Source: Azospirillum sp. TSO35-2
GTDB taxonomy: Bacteria > Pseudomonadota > Alphaproteobacteria > Azospirillales > Azospirillaceae
Length of the DNA: 64,000 nt
Direction of reading: 5' to 3'
NCBI RefSeq assembly: GCF_003116095.1
Contig: NZ_LGRA01000021.1
Location: 1,786,987-1,850,986 of the forward strand
Shown one piece after another: positions 44,154 through 54,552 of this stretch. The stretch's first letter is position 1, and each line of letters opens with the position of its first letter. The notes under the pieces are model-generated. The model was not told where the DNA came from and did not search any database. It saw nothing but the letters and a program-made list of their open reading frames with translations. Position numbers and translations under genes: made by a program.

Positions 44154-45032
44154 TCACGTTTCGGGCCCGTCGGCATCGCCCACATGGCCGGTAAAGCGGG
44201 CGTAGAGCTGGGAAACCCTGGTCATGCGGGCTTCCACGTCGGGCCCGATCTCGATGGAAATCGCGTTCATCATCAGGTTGATGAGGCTTGCCATCTGGGC
44301 GGTGGAATCCCAGAAGAGGTTGAACTCGGTCGGCACCACGAACATGTCGGTCGCCAGCGCCGCCCCCCAATCGCAGAACGCGTCGGTGACGAGGGTGACC
44401 GGGATGTCCCGCTCGCGCGCCGCACGGGCCAGCAGCTTGGCAAGCCGCGAATAGCGCCGGGCCTCGAATAGGACCAGCGCGCTGCCGGTCGTGTCGGTCT
44501 CCAGCAGCTCGGCGAAGTGACCGCCGTCGAGGTCCAGCAGTTGCACGCCGTCGCGCAGGTATTGCAGCTGATGGGTGAACATGTGCGCCATGCCGCGCTC
44601 GGTCTGGAAGCCGGCGGCGAAGACCCGCCGCGCCGTGGCCAACCGCTTGACCACCGGTCGCCACTGGTCCGATTGGGCCAGTTCATAGACCGCCACGAGC
44701 CCGGCCATCTCGAGCTGGAGCGATTGCCCCAGGGCGTCTTCCCCGGCGAGCGAGCGCGCCTGGAACGCCTTCAGCCGGTCGGAGATCAACCAGGGCCGGT
44801 CGCCGATGTCCTGTTTCAGCTGGCTTTTCAGGTCCTTGAAGCTGGCGTAGCCGAGCGAGCGGCAGAAGCGGCCGACCGTCGGCTCGCTCACCCCCACCTT
44901 GGCGGCCAGCGTCGCGGCCGTCTCGAAGGGAACGCTGCCGGTGCGGGCCAGCATGTAGCTCGCCAAGGCCCGGTCGGCTTTCGATCCGGTCGTCAGGCAG
45001 GCGCGCAGCCTGTCCCGTATGGTTCCTTCCAT
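44154..45032 (-). CDS. RpiR/MurR-family regulator (HTH-SIS)
   Basis: A 292-residue protein with an N-terminal helix-turn-helix (AAKVGVSEPTVGRFCRSLGY, ~41-60) and a SIS-type sugar-phosphate-binding domain (residues ~110-260). It lies 44 bp upstream of the DppA-like gene in the same direction, so it is likely the operon regulator. The 180-bp gap before it contains AT-rich sequence with TGAAAGAAAAC on the minus strand, resembling RpiR half sites. SIS ligands are usually phosphosugars, odd for a peptide operon and perhaps pointing to a muropeptide or glycopeptide. Confidence 0.88.
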   Translation of the reverse strand: MEGTIRDRLRACLTTGSKADRALASYMLARTGSVPFETAATLAAKVGVSEPTVGRFCRSLGYASFKDLKSQLKQDIGDRPWLISDRLKAFQARSLAGEDALGQSLQLEMAGLVAVYELAQSDQWRPVVKRLATARRVFAAGFQTERGMAHMFTHQLQYLRDGVQLLDLDGGHFAELLETDTTGSALVLFEARRYSRLAKLLARAARERDIPVTLVTDAFCDWGAALATDMFVVPTEFNLFWDSTAQMASLINLMMNAISIEIGPDVEARMTRVSQLYARFTGHVGDADGPET

Positions 45033-45221
45033 CCGCGGGCCTCCTTTCGGACTGAGGCTGATAGTTTTCTTTCATAACGTCAAACGATTTTTATTTACTT
45101 GCAAATGACCGGCGATGCGGTGATCTAGTCAGGCAGAGAGACCGCGCCGTCCGCCGCTATCCTCCGGTGGAACGCGGCCGGTGGAACGCGGATGGATGGA
45201 CGTCAACCCGGGTGGGACGGC

Positions 45222-46346
45222 ATGGCGACGTATGATTTTGCGGTGATCGGTGCGGGCATCTCCGGCGCGTCGGTGGCCTTCGAGCTTCAAAGCCAGGCGC
45301 GCGTGGTTCTGATCGAAGCCGAGAGCCAGCCGGGATACCATTCGACGGGCCGGTCGGCGGCGCTCTACACGCCGAACTTCGGCCCGGCCATCGTCCGGCG
45401 CATCAACGCCGCCGGTCGCGCGTTCTTCGAAGCGCCGCCGGAGGGCTTTGCCGAGGCACCGCTGCTGTCGCCGCGGGGGGCGCTCACGCTGTTCAAACCG
45501 GGCGACGAGGCGGAGCTTGCCGCCTTTCTGACCAACGGGACCGCGCGCGATCCCATCCACCCGATTCCGGTCGCCGAGGCGCTGCGCCTCGCCCCCCTGG
45601 TCCGCCCCGAGATGGTCGCCGCCGCCGCCTTCGAACCGGGCGTGACCGACATGGACGTGGCGGCGATCCACCAGGGTTTCCTGCGCGGTTTTCGGCATCG
45701 CGGCGGTGACATCCGGCGCGCCCAGCCCGTCACCGCGCTGACGCGCGACGGCCTGGGCTGGCGGGTGACGGCCGGCGGCGAGGAAATCGCGGTGGCGACG
45801 GTGGTGAACGCCGCCGGGGCCTGGGGCGACGCCGTCGCCGCCATGGCCGGCGCCCGCCCGGTCGGCCTCGTGCCCAAGCGCCGCACCGCGCTGGTCATCG
45901 ATGGCCCCGAGGGCCTCGATCTTCACGGGATGCCGCTGGTCGAATTCGCGGGCGATGCGCCCTACCTCAAGCCCGACGGCGGCCGGGTCATGGCCTCGCT
46001 CGCCGACGAAACCCCGGTCGAGCCACAGGACATCCAGCCCGACGACCTGGACGTCGCCACACTCGTCGAGTGGCTGGAGACCCACACCTGGACCGTCGTT
46101 CGCAAGGCGCCGCGCACATGGGCGGGACTCCGCAGCTTCGTCGCCGACGCCACTCCGGTCGTCGGCTTCGATCCCGAGCTGACGGGATTCTTCTGGCTGA
46201 TCGGGCAGGGCGGCTACGGCATCATGATGGCGCCGACGCTCGCCCGCATCGCCGCGGCGCTGGCCACCGGCGGGAACGTCCCTGCCGATGCCGCGGCGGC
46301 GGGCGTCGATGCCGCCGACCTATCACCCGCCCGGTGCCGGCGCTGA
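45222..46346 (+). CDS. D-amino-acid oxidase/dehydrogenase-like flavoprotein
   Basis: A 374-residue FAD enzyme of the DAO/glycine oxidase/DadA family. DFAVIGAGISGASVAFEL opens the FAD-binding fold, GYHSTGRSAALYT is the typical second block, and FWLIGQGGYGIMMAPTLA ends it. The ATG at 45222 lies near GGTGGGA; 45192 is an alternative. It diverges from the RpiR regulator, linking it to the Dpp/M81 operon: oxidation of a D-amino acid or N-methyl amino acid released from the imported compound is a reasonable guess. Sarcosine oxidase-like activity is an alternative. Confidence 0.87.
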   Translation: MATYDFAVIGAGISGASVAFELQSQARVVLIEAESQPGYHSTGRSAALYTPNFGPAIVRRINAAGRAFFEAPPEGFAEAPLLSPRGALTLFKPGDEAELAAFLTNGTARDPIHPIPVAEALRLAPLVRPEMVAAAAFEPGVTDMDVAAIHQGFLRGFRHRGGDIRRAQPVTALTRDGLGWRVTAGGEEIAVATVVNAAGAWGDAVAAMAGARPVGLVPKRRTALVIDGPEGLDLHGMPLVEFAGDAPYLKPDGGRVMASLADETPVEPQDIQPDDLDVATLVEWLETHTWTVVRKAPRTWAGLRSFVADATPVVGFDPELTGFFWLIGQGGYGIMMAPTLARIAAALATGGNVPADAAAAGVDAADLSPARCRR

Positions 46347-46365
46347 CCGGCCGGCGGCCGCGGCG

Positions 46366-47793
<1,428 letters not shown>

Positions 47794-47835
47794 GCCACAC
47801 CCATCCGCATCGCAGATTGTCAATATAGCGGACAC

Positions 47836-47858
47836 TGTTTGTCAGAAAAGTGAACACA
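47836..47858. promoter_or_regulatory. Possible upstream activator sequence
   Basis: TGTTTGTCA and TGAACACA form an imperfect dyad spaced by 6 bp, ~130 bp upstream of the -24 element, a typical distance for an enhancer of a sigma-54 activator. It also overlaps the region just upstream of the activator gene, allowing autoregulation. Confidence 0.4.
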
Positions 47859-47986
47859 GCAAAAGCGCCGATTTCCAATGATGGTCCGGCGCATCAGGCG
47901 GCCGGCTGTCCGCAACCACTGACTCGATCCGCTCCGGCTTGGGCATCGCCCCAATGAAACCCCGTCTTCTCAATCGCTTGTCCCTT

Positions 47987-48001
47987 TGGCACACGGGTTG
48001 C
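47987..48001 (+). promoter_or_regulatory. Sigma-54 (-24/-12) promoter of the BKACE operon
   Basis: TGGCACACGGGTTGC shows GG and GC at the exact 12-base spacing and a consensus TGGCAC block. Transcription would start near 48013, upstream of the dehydrogenase gene at 48124. Confidence 0.87.
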
Positions 48002-48123
48002 TTTCGAGTCTTCCGGAAAGCGTCCTCTGCGAACAATCCGCTTTGCGAGCCGATCTGCGGCGGCACGACAAGGGGCGGTGGGGCAAGGGCATCCGGTCAC
48101 GCGAAGGAGGGTATGCACGCGCC

Positions 48124-49035
48124 ATGACAAACCAGCGCATCGCAGTCATCGGCGGCGGACTGATGGGACACGGGATCGCACAGGCGTTCGCCGCCGCCGG
48201 ACACCGCGTCGCCATCCAAGAGCCCGATGCCGACCGCCGGGCCGCGATCCTCGACCATGTCCGCCGCAATCTGCAGCTTTTGGGAGAGGACACCGCGGTC
48301 GCCGATCTGATCCACCCGCAGGAAATCCTGGCGGATGCCGTCGCCGGCGCCGACCTGGTGATCGAGGCGGTGCCGGAGGATCTCGCCCTCAAGCAACGCG
48401 TCGTCGCGGCGATCGAGGCCGCGGCTCCGCCACACGCGCTTCTGGCCAGCAACACGTCGGTGATCCCGATCACCCGGATCATGGAACCGCTTGCGGACAA
48501 GACCCGTGCCCTGGGCACCCATTGGTGGAACCCACCCTATCTGATCCCGCTGGTCGAGGTCATCCAGACCCGCGACACCGGCGATGCGGCGATCGCCGCG
48601 ATGATCGGCCTGCTGACGTCCATCGGCAAGACGCCGGTGCATGTCCGCAAGGACGTCCCCGGCTTCATCGGCAACCGCCTGCAGCACGCGCTGTGGCGCG
48701 AGGCGATCGCCCTGGTCCAGAACGGGGTGTGCGATGCCGAAACGGTCGATGCCGTGGTCAAGGCAAGCTTCGGCCGACGCCTCGCCGTCCTGGGGCCGCT
48801 GGAGAATGCCGATCTCGTCGGCACCGACCTGACCCTCGCCGTCCATGAGCATGTGCTGCCCGATCTCGACCGCAGCCCCGGTCCGCTGCCCCTGCTGCGC
48901 GATCTGGTCGCCTCGGGGCGGCTCGGCATGAAAACCGGTGCCGGGTTCCGGACCTGGACCGCAGCGCAGCGGGAGGAGGTCGCCGCCACCCTCGCCACCC
49001 ATCTTCAACGCCTGGATGGCGTCGAACGCCGATAG
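48124..49035 (+). CDS. 3-Hydroxyacyl-CoA/3-hydroxyacid dehydrogenase family protein
   Basis: A 303-residue NAD-dependent enzyme with IAVIGGGLMGHGIAQAFAAAG at the N-terminus, VPEDLALKQ, SNTSVIPITRI and a C-terminal 3HCDH domain (DVPGFIGNRLQHALWREAI). Instead of the HFFNP motif common in fatty-acid enzymes it has HWWNPPYLIPLVEV, suggesting a non-fatty-acyl substrate; carnitine dehydrogenases and other 3-hydroxyacid dehydrogenases share this fold. It heads an operon with a BKACE enzyme, which would use the beta-keto product. The ATG follows GGAGGG at 48106-48111, 12 nt away. Confidence 0.88.
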   Translation: MTNQRIAVIGGGLMGHGIAQAFAAAGHRVAIQEPDADRRAAILDHVRRNLQLLGEDTAVADLIHPQEILADAVAGADLVIEAVPEDLALKQRVVAAIEAAAPPHALLASNTSVIPITRIMEPLADKTRALGTHWWNPPYLIPLVEVIQTRDTGDAAIAAMIGLLTSIGKTPVHVRKDVPGFIGNRLQHALWREAIALVQNGVCDAETVDAVVKASFGRRLAVLGPLENADLVGTDLTLAVHEHVLPDLDRSPGPLPLLRDLVASGRLGMKTGAGFRTWTAAQREEVAATLATHLQRLDGVERR

Positions 49036-49110
49036 CCGCCACCGCGTGGCGACGCTCAATCCCCAATCGTCCGCAGCCTTCCCGGCCGGACCCGCACAGG
49101 AGGGCCTTGC

Positions 49111-50049
49111 ATGGCCGCACCACAGAAGAAAGTCATCATCAGCTGCGCGCTGACGGGATCGATCCACACGCCGACCATGTCCGACGCCCTGCCGGTCACG
49201 CCGGACGAGATCGTCGAGCAGGGCGTCGGCGCGGCCGAGGCCGGGGCGGCGATCCTGCACCTGCACGCCCGCGATCCCCGCACCGGACAGCCGACGCCGG
49301 ACCCGGCGGTGTTCATGCAGTTCCTGCCGCGGTTGAAACAGTCCACCGAGGCGGTGCTGAACATCACCACCGGCGGCTCGCTGAACATGACGGTGCAGGA
49401 ACGGCTCGCCGCCCCGCTGCAGGCGCGGCCGGAGATGTGCTCCCTCAACATGGGATCGATGAATTTCGGCATCTTCCCCCTGGCCGACCGCTACAGGAAC
49501 TGGAAGCACGACTGGGAAGAACCCTATCTGCGCGGCACCGACGACTTCATCTTCCGCAACACCTTCCGCGACATCGCCTATATCCTGGAACATCTGGGCG
49601 AGGGCTGCGGCACGCGGTTCGAGTTCGAATGCTACGATGTCGGCCATCTGTACAATCTGGCGCATTTCCTCGATCGCGGGCTGGTGAAGACGCCGCTGTT
49701 CATCCAGACGATCTTCGGGATCCTGGGCGGCATCGGCGCGGAGGAGCGCAACCTCGTCTTCATGCGCGAAACCGCCGACCGTCTGTTTGGCAAGGATTAC
49801 GAATGGTCGGTGCTGGCCGCCGGCCGCCACCAGATCCCGTTCACGACGATGGCCGCCGTCATGGGCGGCAACGTCCGCGTCGGGCTCGAGGACAGCCTCT
49901 ATCTCGCCAAGGGCCGGCTCGCGCGGAACAGCGCCGAGCAGGTGGCGAAGATCCGCCGCATCCTGGAGGAGCTGTCGCTGGAGGTCGCCACCCCCGCCGA
50001 GGCGCGCGCCATGCTCCACCTCAAGGGCGCCGACCAGATGGGGTTCTGA
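49111..50049 (+). CDS. Beta-keto acid cleavage enzyme (BKACE, DUF849)
   Basis: A 312-residue TIM-barrel zinc enzyme. The family condenses a beta-keto acid with acetyl-CoA to give acetoacetate and a new CoA ester. The zinc pair is H50-x-H52 in ILHLHARD; NITTGG, LNMGSMNFG and the late glutamate in VGLEDSLYLAKG fit the family. The N-terminal loop GSIHTPTMSDALP differs from Kce, where a glutamate zinc ligand follows TGA, so it belongs to another subfamily. The substrate is unknown; the neighbours predict a 3-hydroxyacid precursor and acetoacetate as a product. Confidence 0.92.
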   Translation: MAAPQKKVIISCALTGSIHTPTMSDALPVTPDEIVEQGVGAAEAGAAILHLHARDPRTGQPTPDPAVFMQFLPRLKQSTEAVLNITTGGSLNMTVQERLAAPLQARPEMCSLNMGSMNFGIFPLADRYRNWKHDWEEPYLRGTDDFIFRNTFRDIAYILEHLGEGCGTRFEFECYDVGHLYNLAHFLDRGLVKTPLFIQTIFGILGGIGAEERNLVFMRETADRLFGKDYEWSVLAAGRHQIPFTTMAAVMGGNVRVGLEDSLYLAKGRLARNSAEQVAKIRRILEELSLEVATPAEARAMLHLKGADQMGF

Positions 50050-50080
50050 GCTGTACCATTTCCGGATCGAGGAACGAAAA

Positions 50081-50860
50081 ATGCAGAACAGAAACGCCGT
50101 CGTCACCGGCTCCACCAGCGGCATCGGGCTGGCGACCGTGCGGGAATTGGCCGGGCGGGGCTGCCATGTGATGGTCAACGGCTTCGGCGACCGCGCCGAG
50201 ATCGACCGGTCCTGCGCCGAGATCGCGGAGCGGAGCGGGACCCGCATCGTCTATTCGGGCGCCGACCTCAGCCGGCCCGAAGAGGCCCGCGCCATGATGG
50301 CGGAGGCCGCGGCGCTGCTGGGGCCGATCGACATCCTGGTGAACAACGCCGGCGTCCAGCATGTGGCCGCCCTGCACGAGTTTCCCGACGACCAATGGGA
50401 CCTGCTGCTGGCGGTCAACCTGAGCGCCGCCTTCCACACCATCAAGGCGGCGGTGCCGGCGATGCGGGAGCGGCGCTGGGGACGCATCGTCAACACGGCG
50501 TCCGTTCTGGGCATGGTGGGTGCCCCGCACAAGCCCGCCTACGTCGCCGCCAAGCATGGTCTCATCGGCCTGACCAAGTCGGTGTCGATCGAACTCGCCC
50601 CCCACGGCATCACCTGCAACGCGGTGTGTCCCGGCACGGTGCTGACCCCCATCATCGAACGGCAGATCGCCCAGCAGGCGCAGGTCACCGGCCTGCCCGA
50701 GGATCAGGTCCTGAAGGCGGTGTTCCTGGAGAAGATGCCGACCGGCCGGCTGATCGGTCCGGAGGAGGTCGCCGCCGCCATCGCCTTCCTCTGCTCCGAC
50801 GCCGCGGCGTCGATCACCGGGGCGGTCCTTCCCGTGGATGGCGGCTACACCAGCCACTGA
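50081..50860 (+). CDS. 3-Hydroxybutyrate dehydrogenase (SDR)
   Basis: A 259-residue short-chain dehydrogenase. Cofactor motif TGSTSGIGLA, NNAGVQHV, catalytic serine in NTASV, then YVAAK (Y-x3-K), and the C-terminal ITGAVLPVDGGYTSH. The QHV context and SIELAPHGITCNAVCPGTVLTP strongly resemble BdhA, interconverting acetoacetate and 3-hydroxybutyrate. This matches the acetoacetate expected from the BKACE upstream. It begins 31 bp after the BKACE stop. Confidence 0.9.
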   Translation: MQNRNAVVTGSTSGIGLATVRELAGRGCHVMVNGFGDRAEIDRSCAEIAERSGTRIVYSGADLSRPEEARAMMAEAAALLGPIDILVNNAGVQHVAALHEFPDDQWDLLLAVNLSAAFHTIKAAVPAMRERRWGRIVNTASVLGMVGAPHKPAYVAAKHGLIGLTKSVSIELAPHGITCNAVCPGTVLTPIIERQIAQQAQVTGLPEDQVLKAVFLEKMPTGRLIGPEEVAAAIAFLCSDAAASITGAVLPVDGGYTSH

Positions 50861-50943
50861 GCGTTCGGCCTGCCATCCTCCGGGCGGCGCCGTCGCGGGC
50901 GACCGTCCCAAACACCAAGAACTGTCAGATTTGGGAGTGAAAC

Positions 50944-52158
50944 ATGCGCAAGTTCCTTCTCGCCGGCGCCGCTTTCGCCGCGCTGGCCTCGGGCCCGGCA
51001 ACCACCCAGGCCTGGGCCCAGATGTCCGACAACGTCATCAAGATCGGCATGCTGTCCGACCGCTCCGGCATCTACGCCGACATCAACGGTGAAGGATCGG
51101 CCGTGGCCGCAAGGATGGCCGCCGAGGAGTTCGGCAACGCCATCAACGGCACGGCGATCGAGATCATCGTCGGCGACCACCAGAACAAGGCGGACATCGC
51201 CGCCAACCTGGCACGCCAATGGATCGACACCGAAAAGGTTGATGTGATCGCCGACGTGCCGAATTCGGCCGCCGCCCTGGCCGTCCAGGCGATCACCCGG
51301 GAGAAGAAGCGTCTTTTCCTGATGTCCGGCCCCGGTTCGACCGAGCTGACGGGCAAGGAGTGCAGCCCCTACGGCTTCCAGTGGACCTGGGACAACCACG
51401 CCGTGGCCTCCGCCACCGCCCGCGCGCTGGTCGAGCAGGGCCGGAAGAGCTGGTTCTTCATCACCGCCGATTACGCCTTCGGCCATTCGCTGGAAGCCGA
51501 AGCGGCCAACACGGTCAAGCAGCTCGGCGGCACCATCAAGGGCAGCGTGCGTCATCCGCTGGGCGCGTCCGACTTCTCCTCCTACCTGTTGCAGGCGCAG
51601 GCCTCGGGTGCGGATGTGGTGGCCTTCGCCAACGCCGGCGGCGACACCATCAACGGCGTCAAGCAGGCCGCCGAGTTCGGGCTTCCCCAGGGCGGGCAGA
51701 CGCTGGCCGGCCTGCTGCTGAACATCAACGACATCCAGGCGCTCGGCCTTGAAACCTCGCAGGGCCTGATGCTGGCCAACTCCTTCTACTGGGACATGAA
51801 CGACGAAACCCGCGCCTGGTCGAAGAAGTTCGAGGAACGGACCGGCCGCAAGCCGTCGATGAACCAGGCCGGCGTGTATTCGGCGGTCCGGCATTACCTG
51901 AAGGCCGTGCAGGCGGTCGGCACCGACGATGCCGACAAGGTGGCCGCAAAGATGCGCGGCACCCCGGTCACCGACATGATGATGCAGGGGGCGAAGGTCA
52001 TCGGCAACGGCCGCGTCCTCGACGACATGTATCTGGCGCAGGTGAAGACGCCGGCGGAGTCCCGATACGCCTGGGATTACTTCAAGATCATCAAGACGAT
52101 TCCCGGGGCGCAGGCCTACATCGACCCGAAGGACAGCGGCTGCCCGCTCGTCAGGTGA
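50944..52158 (+). CDS. Orphan LIV-type ABC binding protein of the BKACE operon
   Basis: A 404-residue periplasmic binding protein. The signal peptide ends near ATTQAWA|QM; IKIGMLSDRSGIYADINGEGS and FGHSLEAEAANTVKQLGG are typical of family 6 receptors such as those for urea, amides or amino acids. No permease or ATPase gene is nearby, so it must use a transporter encoded elsewhere, or act as an orphan receptor. It begins 83 bp after bdhA and is probably part of that operon. The ligand may be the unknown growth substrate. Confidence 0.88.
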   Translation: MRKFLLAGAAFAALASGPATTQAWAQMSDNVIKIGMLSDRSGIYADINGEGSAVAARMAAEEFGNAINGTAIEIIVGDHQNKADIAANLARQWIDTEKVDVIADVPNSAAALAVQAITREKKRLFLMSGPGSTELTGKECSPYGFQWTWDNHAVASATARALVEQGRKSWFFITADYAFGHSLEAEAANTVKQLGGTIKGSVRHPLGASDFSSYLLQAQASGADVVAFANAGGDTINGVKQAAEFGLPQGGQTLAGLLLNINDIQALGLETSQGLMLANSFYWDMNDETRAWSKKFEERTGRKPSMNQAGVYSAVRHYLKAVQAVGTDDADKVAAKMRGTPVTDMMMQGAKVIGNGRVLDDMYLAQVKTPAESRYAWDYFKIIKTIPGAQAYIDPKDSGCPLVR

Positions 52159-52224
52159 GCTGGATGGGGAGCGGGCGCGCTCCCCGTCCCACCCGGTCGC
52201 GACGACGCTCCGACAGGCCGACGA

Positions 52225-54552
52225 TCACAGCAGCTTGTCGAGTGTGATCGGGAAGTCCCGCACCCGCCGTCCGGTCGCGTTGTGGATCGCGTTGGCGACG
52301 GCGGCTCCCGTGCCGGTGATGCCGATCTCGCCGATGCCGCGGGCCCCCATCGGGGCGTGCGGGTCCGGAATGTCGGTCCAGATGACGTCGATCTCCGGCA
52401 CGTCCAGATGCACGGGCAGGTGATAGTCGGAAAGGTTGCGGGTCATGATCCGGCCGTTCCGCTCGTCGAACTGCGTTTCCTCCATCAGAGCCAGACCCAG
52501 CCCCATGATGATGCCGCCGCGGAACTGGCTTGCCGCGGTCTTCGGGTTGATGATGCGGCCGCAGTCGAAGGAGCCCAGGAAGCGGCTGACCCGGGTCTCG
52601 CCGGTGACGGCGTTGACGCGCACCTCGCAGAACATCGCGCCGTAGGAGTGCATCGACCAGTGCATCGTCTCCAGCGGCATCGGCGCGCTGCTTTCCACGG
52701 CCAGTTCGCTGCGTCCCGACCGCGCCAGGATCGAGGCGTAGCTCTCGAAGCGGTCGGGCTCGTCCCGCTTGCGCAGGCCGGCGTCGGCGCTCTCCACCTC
52801 GTCGACACCGAGACCGGCCAACGGTGAGTCGTTGCCGGCGAGCTTCAGCAGTTCGCCCACCAGCTCCTGGTGGGCCATCATCACCGAGAGCCCGACCGAG
52901 GCCGTCTGCTGCGACCCGCCGGCGAGGATGACGCCGGGCAGCGAGGAGTCGCCGTAGCGGACGCTCACCGCCTCCAGCGGCAGGCCGAGCCGGTCGGCGG
53001 CGACCTGCGTGTGGGTGGTCGCGGTGCCCATGCCCATCTCATGCGCCGCGGCGTCGATGCGGGCGCGGCCGGCGGCGTCCAGCGTGATGCGCGCGGCACC
53101 GCCCGGCATCCGGTGATAGGGATAGGTCGCGGTGGCGCAGCCCATGCCGACGAGCCATTCCCCCTCCCGCCGCGACCGCGGCACCGGGTTTCTACGGTCC
53201 CAGCCGAAGCGCTCGGCACCGGCCCGATAGGCCGCCACGATGTTGCGCGAGGAGAAGGGACGGCCGGAGATCGGATCCTTGTCCGGCTCGTTGAGGATCC
53301 GCAGCTCGATCGGGTCCATGCCGAGCCGCTCGGCCAGCTCGTCGATCGCGCATTCCAGCGCGACGGTGCCGACCGCCTCGCCGGGCGCGCGCATGAAGGT
53401 GTTGGCGACCATGTCGAGGTAGCAGGTCTGCACCTCCAGCGCGATGGTCTCGGCCGCGTAGGCGCTCTGGGTCGGCAGGATGAAGGGCTCCGGCATCGGG
53501 CTGTGACGGGTCTTCGGCGTCACGCCGCGGTGAATGATCGCCGTCAGGCGCCCATCCGCGTCGGCACCGAGCGCCACCCGCTGTTCGGTCGGGCTGCGGC
53601 CGCCGACGGCGCGGTAGACACCCTCCCGCGACAGGACGATGCGGACCGGGCGACCCGCCAGCCGCGCCGCCGCCGCCGCGAGGATTTGGTGCGGCCACAA
53701 CCCCTTGCCGCCGAAACCGCCGCCGACGAAGGGCGAGCCGACATGGACCTGGGCCTCTTCCAGGCCGAAGATCTGTGCCAGCGACCAGGCGGTGTGCGCG
53801 ACCGCCTGCGTGGCATCATGGACGAACAGCTCGTCGCCCCGCCAGACCAGCGTCGCGGCGTGCAGTTCCAGGGCGTTGTGGTTGTGGCGCGGCGTGCGGT
53901 AGACCGCCTCGACCTTGTTGGGGGCGGCGGCGAAGGCGGCGTCGGCATCGCCGACCACGGCGCGCAGCGGCTCGCCCATGAAGGTCCCGACCTCGCACCC
54001 GTCGGCCGTCGGCAGCGAGGTTGCCGCCGGCTCCTCCGCATAGGTGACCCGGATCAGCGAGCGGGCGTGGTCGGCCTGTTCCTGGCTGTCGGCGAGCACC
54101 AGGGCGACCGGCTGGCCATTCCAGCGCACCCGGTCGTCCTGCATGATCGGCGAATCGTCGCCCGCCGCCGCCTTGTCCCCGGTGAGGAAACGCGGCGGCG
54201 GGTTGAGGCGCGGCGCGTTGCGGTGGGTCATCACCAGCACCACGCCCGGCGCCGCCTCGGCCAGTGCGGTGTCGATCGCGGCGATGCGCCCCCTGGCGAT
54301 GGTGCTGTAGGCGAGCGCCGCGTAGACCATGCCATCCAGCGCGACCTCCGCCGCGAAGGGGGCCGCGCCCCGCACCTTCAGCGGACCGTCGACCCGGCTG
54401 ACCGGCTTGCCGATATGGCCGTGTTGACGCCGGATCAGCGGGTCGGGCCGCCCCCCCGGCAGGAGGGCGCCGGGCGCCAGCTCGACCGCCTTCTTCACCA
54501 CCGCTTGCGCGATGCCCTGCACCGCTTCCTTGCCCTTGTCGACGATGCTCAT
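52225..54552 (-). CDS. PaoC-like molybdenum subunit of aldehyde oxidoreductase
   Basis: A 775-residue xanthine-oxidase-family large subunit with the molybdenum site. PFVGGGFGGKG, ANTFMRAPGEAVG and the catalytic glutamate E742 in GARGIGEIG are visible. The short N-terminal extension (VDKGKEAVQGIAQAVV) resembles PaoC/YagR, whose members oxidise aromatic and other aldehydes. It overlaps the FAD-subunit gene by 4 bp. Xanthine dehydrogenase is unlikely because of the PaoB-type FAD subunit. An accessory XdhC/PaoD-like gene is not seen next to it. Confidence 0.9.
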   Translation of the reverse strand: MSIVDKGKEAVQGIAQAVVKKAVELAPGALLPGGRPDPLIRRQHGHIGKPVSRVDGPLKVRGAAPFAAEVALDGMVYAALAYSTIARGRIAAIDTALAEAAPGVVLVMTHRNAPRLNPPPRFLTGDKAAAGDDSPIMQDDRVRWNGQPVALVLADSQEQADHARSLIRVTYAEEPAATSLPTADGCEVGTFMGEPLRAVVGDADAAFAAAPNKVEAVYRTPRHNHNALELHAATLVWRGDELFVHDATQAVAHTAWSLAQIFGLEEAQVHVGSPFVGGGFGGKGLWPHQILAAAAARLAGRPVRIVLSREGVYRAVGGRSPTEQRVALGADADGRLTAIIHRGVTPKTRHSPMPEPFILPTQSAYAAETIALEVQTCYLDMVANTFMRAPGEAVGTVALECAIDELAERLGMDPIELRILNEPDKDPISGRPFSSRNIVAAYRAGAERFGWDRRNPVPRSRREGEWLVGMGCATATYPYHRMPGGAARITLDAAGRARIDAAAHEMGMGTATTHTQVAADRLGLPLEAVSVRYGDSSLPGVILAGGSQQTASVGLSVMMAHQELVGELLKLAGNDSPLAGLGVDEVESADAGLRKRDEPDRFESYASILARSGRSELAVESSAPMPLETMHWSMHSYGAMFCEVRVNAVTGETRVSRFLGSFDCGRIINPKTAASQFRGGIIMGLGLALMEETQFDERNGRIMTRNLSDYHLPVHLDVPEIDVIWTDIPDPHAPMGARGIGEIGITGTGAAVANAIHNATGRRVRDFPITLDKLL

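Larger units (their letters stand above)
47794..48123. other. Divergent control region of the BKACE operon
   Basis: This 330-bp region holds no gene. It contains a dyad near the activator start (47836-47858), and a sigma-54 promoter at 47987-48001 with an untranslated leader of about 110 nt to the first gene. Confidence 0.75.
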
